This document shows, one piece after another, positions 37,514 to 41,168 of a stretch of DNA of 41,168 bases. A model generated the notes under the pieces. It was not told where the DNA came from. It did no database searches and worked only from the letters and a program-made list of their open reading frames with translations. The stretch's first letter is position 1. Each line of letters starts with the position of its first letter. The translations under genes were made by a program, and so were the position numbers. Source of the stretch: Paracoccaceae bacterium (GTDB taxonomy: Bacteria; Pseudomonadota; Alphaproteobacteria; Rhodobacterales; Rhodobacteraceae); the NCBI GenBank assembly GCA_029247845.1, contig JAQWKM010000104.1, positions 1-41,168 of the forward strand, read 5' to 3'.

Positions 37514-39058
37514 ATGAATACAGGTTCTAATTCAGCTTATTTGCAATGGGATCCTTACCAGAGGCCTAACTTACCCCAGTTTGACGAAAGACGCTTGTCT
37601 CGCGTTGGCGTCATTGATGTTGGATCGAACTCTGTTAGGCTCGTGGTCTTTGATGGCGCTGCTCGTTCTCCTGCGTATTTTTACAACGAAAAACTAATGT
37701 GTGCTCTGGGATCTAGCCTGTCTACAATCGGTATCCTTAATCCTGGAGGCAGAGTGCGTGCGATCAATGCCATCCAACGGTTCAAACACCTTGCAACTGC
37801 AATGGGCATCCCCAAATTGACGGCCGTTGCAACGGCTGCTGTGCGCGAGGCAAAAGATGGCGTCAACTTCTGTCGGGAAGTGTACAAAACAATGGGACAA
37901 AAAATTTGGATCATAGACGGAAAAGAAGAGGCGCGGCTTTCTGCACAGGGTATTCTTTTGGGTTGGCCCAGATCTTATGGACTGGTTTGCGACTTGGGCG
38001 GATCATCCATGGAGCTGGCAGAGATCAATAATGGCAAGGTTGGCCGATGCGTCACATCGCGCCTTGGCCCTCTCAAGCTCGTGGAAATTGAGGGTGGAAG
38101 GGCAGCCCGTGCAAAATTCATCAGAACCACAATAGAAAAACTAGCCTCAGAAATGGGTCCCCAGCATAACCGGCTCTTTCTTGTAGGAGGCTCGTGGCGG
38201 GCACTTGCTCGAATTGACATGGCGCGCACCAATTACCCGTTAATGGTGTTGCATGAATACAGAATGGATACTAGTTCAGTTCACAAAACATTGGAGTTTA
38301 TCGAAAGTAATAATGACGCCAAATTGCAACAGGTTTCTAGGTTGTCCGAGGCCCGTTTTTCTCTTGTACCTTTTGCAGGCGAAGTACTGGATGTTATTTT
38401 AAAAGTGTTTGAACCCAAAGATATTGCAGTCTCAAGCTACGGACTTCGTGAGGGAATGCTGTATGAGCAAATGTCAGATGATATCAGGGCCCGCGACCCA
38501 TTGATCGAAGCCTGCAAAGTTTCTGAGAAGAGTGACGCACGGGTTCCAGGCATGGGGAAAAGCTTAAACAAATTTGTCGCACCACTTTTCCCAAATGCGA
38601 GCATGGGCCTGCTGCGTCTAATAAAAGCCGCCTGCATGCTGCATGATGTCAGCTGGCGCGCCCATCCCGATTATCGAGCAGAGTTGTGTTTTAACAATGC
38701 AACTCGGGTCAATCTTGGTGGTCTGAAGCATGCCGAGCGGATATTTCTTGGGCTTGCACTAATGCACAGATATAAAAATCAACACGATGACGACAGGTTT
38801 ACGCCCCTTATCGAATTGCTTGTTAAAGATGAGATCAAGAATGCCGGAATACTTGGCAAAGCGATGCGCCTTGGGGCTATGATGTGGATCTCTGAAACTT
38901 CTCAACGCGCCAAATTAAATTGGGATCCAGAGGCGCCTAAATTGACGCTTAGGCTGACAAAAAGTTCTCAAGGGCTTTTTGGAGAGGCTGCCGCTGCCCG
39001 GTTGGACTCTCTTGCCGCTTCTTTGAGATGTAAGTCAGAGTATTTCATAGACGACTGA
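37514..39058 (+). CDS. ppx: Ppx/GppA family phosphatase (exopolyphosphatase)
   Basis: ATG at 37514 (track GTG at 37505); VGVIDVGSNSVRLVVFDG; ATAAVREAKDGVNFCREV; YGLVCDLGGSSMELAEI; C-terminal HD-like region. Confidence 0.92.
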   Translation: MNTGSNSAYLQWDPYQRPNLPQFDERRLSRVGVIDVGSNSVRLVVFDGAARSPAYFYNEKLMCALGSSLSTIGILNPGGRVRAINAIQRFKHLATAMGIPKLTAVATAAVREAKDGVNFCREVYKTMGQKIWIIDGKEEARLSAQGILLGWPRSYGLVCDLGGSSMELAEINNGKVGRCVTSRLGPLKLVEIEGGRAARAKFIRTTIEKLASEMGPQHNRLFLVGGSWRALARIDMARTNYPLMVLHEYRMDTSSVHKTLEFIESNNDAKLQQVSRLSEARFSLVPFAGEVLDVILKVFEPKDIAVSSYGLREGMLYEQMSDDIRARDPLIEACKVSEKSDARVPGMGKSLNKFVAPLFPNASMGLLRLIKAACMLHDVSWRAHPDYRAELCFNNATRVNLGGLKHAERIFLGLALMHRYKNQHDDDRFTPLIELLVKDEIKNAGILGKAMRLGAMMWISETSQRAKLNWDPEAPKLTLRLTKSSQGLFGEAAAARLDSLAASLRCKSEYFIDD

Positions 39059-39578
39059 TAAACTTACAAAGTCTCAAAATCTCATAGTATTTTACGATTG
39101 TATCACCTACGAAGAAGAGAAAAAATCAAAAGTGTGAAATTTGGAGCCTTCGCCTTTATTTGAGAACTAGCTCAATACTCTCTCTCACCTAATCAAGTAT
39201 GGACTTTACGTCCGAGGTAACCTCAACATCTCTAACGACACCTACTAAATTAGTATCACAGAAAATATTCACATCTGTTTTGTCTAAATCCTTGAAATTT
39301 TAAGCGACATTCAAGTTAAATGTCAGATTTAAATCTCTCGACTCTAGCGTGTTGGGACCTCAAAAAATTATCCTGTCCAAACTCGAAATCCATTATTTTG
39401 TCCTTGCCGTGGCTGTTATCATCTAGAGCATGACAGAGTTTTGTCTCAGCACCGCCCTAAAGGACGCAACCTCAAAACCTGACAGAAAATGCAATATAAA
39501 GCCACACATCAAAATCAGTATCAACGTTCGCCCAGAACGCATTGCCCTGGGGCGACTAGTTAATCCATCATCCTATTT

Positions 39579-40872
39579 TTAAGCTGCCGATTTTGCTTTG
39601 CGCCGTTGCCGGGCTTTCTGCGCTCCTGTCATAGCCCGCTTGCCACCAGTTTTATGGCCCCCCTCAGATCCATTCCGAGCACCCTTGCGGTCGGACCGCC
39701 CCCTGCTATTTGGCTTTTTGCCGCCCAGAGCTTGAATATCTTCCCAAGGCCTGCCAGAGGCAATTGGTATACTGCGCCCCATTGCCTTTTCAATCGCCTT
39801 TAATTCACTCATTTCGTCTGGAGCACAAAATGCAACCGCAGCGCCCTCTGCACCCGCACGGGCAGTACGACCAATCCGGTGCACGTAGTTATCACCAACA
39901 TTTGGCAGATCAAAATTATAAACATGGCGCACCTGAGGGATATCAAGACCACGGGCCGCAACATCAGTTGCTACCAGAATCTTAATTTCGCTTGACCGAA
40001 ACGACTTAAGCGCCCTCTCTCGTTGTCCCTGAGATTTATTACCGTGTACGGAACCCGCAGAAAACCCAGACTTGTCGAGCGTTTTCATAAGCTTTTCTGC
40101 ACCATGCTTGGTACGGGAAAAAACTAGGGCAAGTTCATCACGATGTTTATTAAGCAGCTCAATGAGCAATTTTGCTTTTTCGGATTTGGCAATAAAATGG
40201 ATTGATTGAGTGATTTTATCAGCGGCTTTGCCTGGAGGCGAAACTTCGACTCGCATCGGGTTTTGCAAGTAACTATTTGCCAACTCATTCATTTGTTTTG
40301 GCATCGTGGCCGAAAACAGCATGGTCTGACGAGTCTTGGGTAGCATGCCCGCAATCTTGCGAAGACTATGAATAAACCCAAGATCAAGCATTTGATCTGC
40401 TTCATCTAAGACCAGAAAAGTGGTTGCGTGCAAGCTAAGAGCGCGGCGATCCAAAAGATCAATCAAACGACCAGGTGTTGCCACTAAAATGTCGATGCCA
40501 CGTGCTAGACTGCTAATCTGTGGATTGATCGATGCGCCGCCTACAACAAGACCAATTTTTATTGGTGTATTTTGAACAAATCCTTTGAGGTTATCGCTAA
40601 TTTGTTTAGCCAATTCACGCGTGGGCGCCAGAATTAAACCTCGAACACTCCTGGGTTCAGGCTTCCGGTTAGATGCCATCATCTGCGCGATCAATGGTAG
40701 ACCAAAGGCTGCCGTCTTCCCTGTTCCGGTTTGTGCCAAGCCCATAACGTCCTTACCGTTGAGCGCGTGCGGAATAGCGTGAGCCTGGATGGGTGTTGGT
40801 TCATTAATGTCCATCGCAGCAAGACGCGATACAAGTTTTTTGGGCAAGCCCATAGTTTGAAATAAATTCAAA
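39579..40872 (-). CDS. rhlE: DEAD-box RNA helicase, RhlE type (TTG start at 40872 likely; track ORF to 40931)
   Basis: LNLFQTMGLPKKLVSRLAAMDINEPTPIQAHAIP; AQTGTGKTAAFGLP; VLDEADQML; SAT; HRIGRTARAG; basic C-terminal tail; AGGA upstream of TTG. Confidence 0.93.
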
Positions 40873-41168
40873 ACAGTCCTTTCATACGCACAGCATAAGC
40901 CAATACGCGGATTACATTGGCACGTACGCAATCCTGCATACGGCCTTAAATGGGCGCATCACATCGCTTAGAAAGGCTAAATGCCCAATTAAGTGCTCTG
41001 CGCATGTGCCCACGCGTGATTTTGGGAACGTTACGATATTCCGTGATGACCCTATTTTTATTTTTTAATAAGCTTGGGTCTACCAACTGCTCACGCGGCA
41101 GGAAACATCGTTGAGGTCAAATGCACCTTTTAAATTCGGATGTCAACACTCACTAGGGCATTAACCAG

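Noticed and set aside
1-41168. CRISPR arrays, toxin-antitoxin pairs or restriction/defence operons
   Set aside because: No regularly spaced repeats and no recognisable defence-gene motifs in the ORF translations.

Overview
Chromosomal window from an alphaproteobacterium, probably a marine Rhodobacteraceae/roseobacter-type organism (inferred from gene content and order). Conserved blocks: dnaG (partial, left edge); soxB-soxD-soxA-soxG (heterotetrameric sarcosine oxidase); gdhA-like dehydrogenase; hom-glpX-recJ; tRNA-Glu(UUC); an IlvD/Edd-family dehydratase; a PLP-dependent Thr/Ser dehydratase; proS; AI-2E transporter - hdaA - ppx/gppA; an RhlE-type DEAD-box helicase. Between them, about 7.0-20.7 kb, is an AT-richer accessory block: DadA-like D-amino-acid dehydrogenase, signal-less S12 serine hydrolase (MlrB-like fold), M81 metallopeptidase (MlrC-like), LysR regulator, N-acyl-D-amino-acid deacylase and a complete Dpp/Opp-type peptide ABC transporter. 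I read it as a candidate import-and-hydrolysis system for D-residue-containing or N-acylated peptides. The most specific observation is a shared 15-bp palindrome, ATGCA-N5-TGCAT (T-N11-A LysR-box geometry, followed by AAA(A)CT), upstream of both the M81 gene and the dppA operon. Other specific observations are a one-base frameshift in the NAD-binding loop of a beta-hydroxyacid dehydrogenase, an 18-bp TetR-type palindrome, a 12-bp intercistronic hairpin between dppA and dppB, and a hairpin-rich, nearly gene-free 1.8 kb downstream of tRNA-Glu. No CRISPR array, rRNA or intact transposase was seen.
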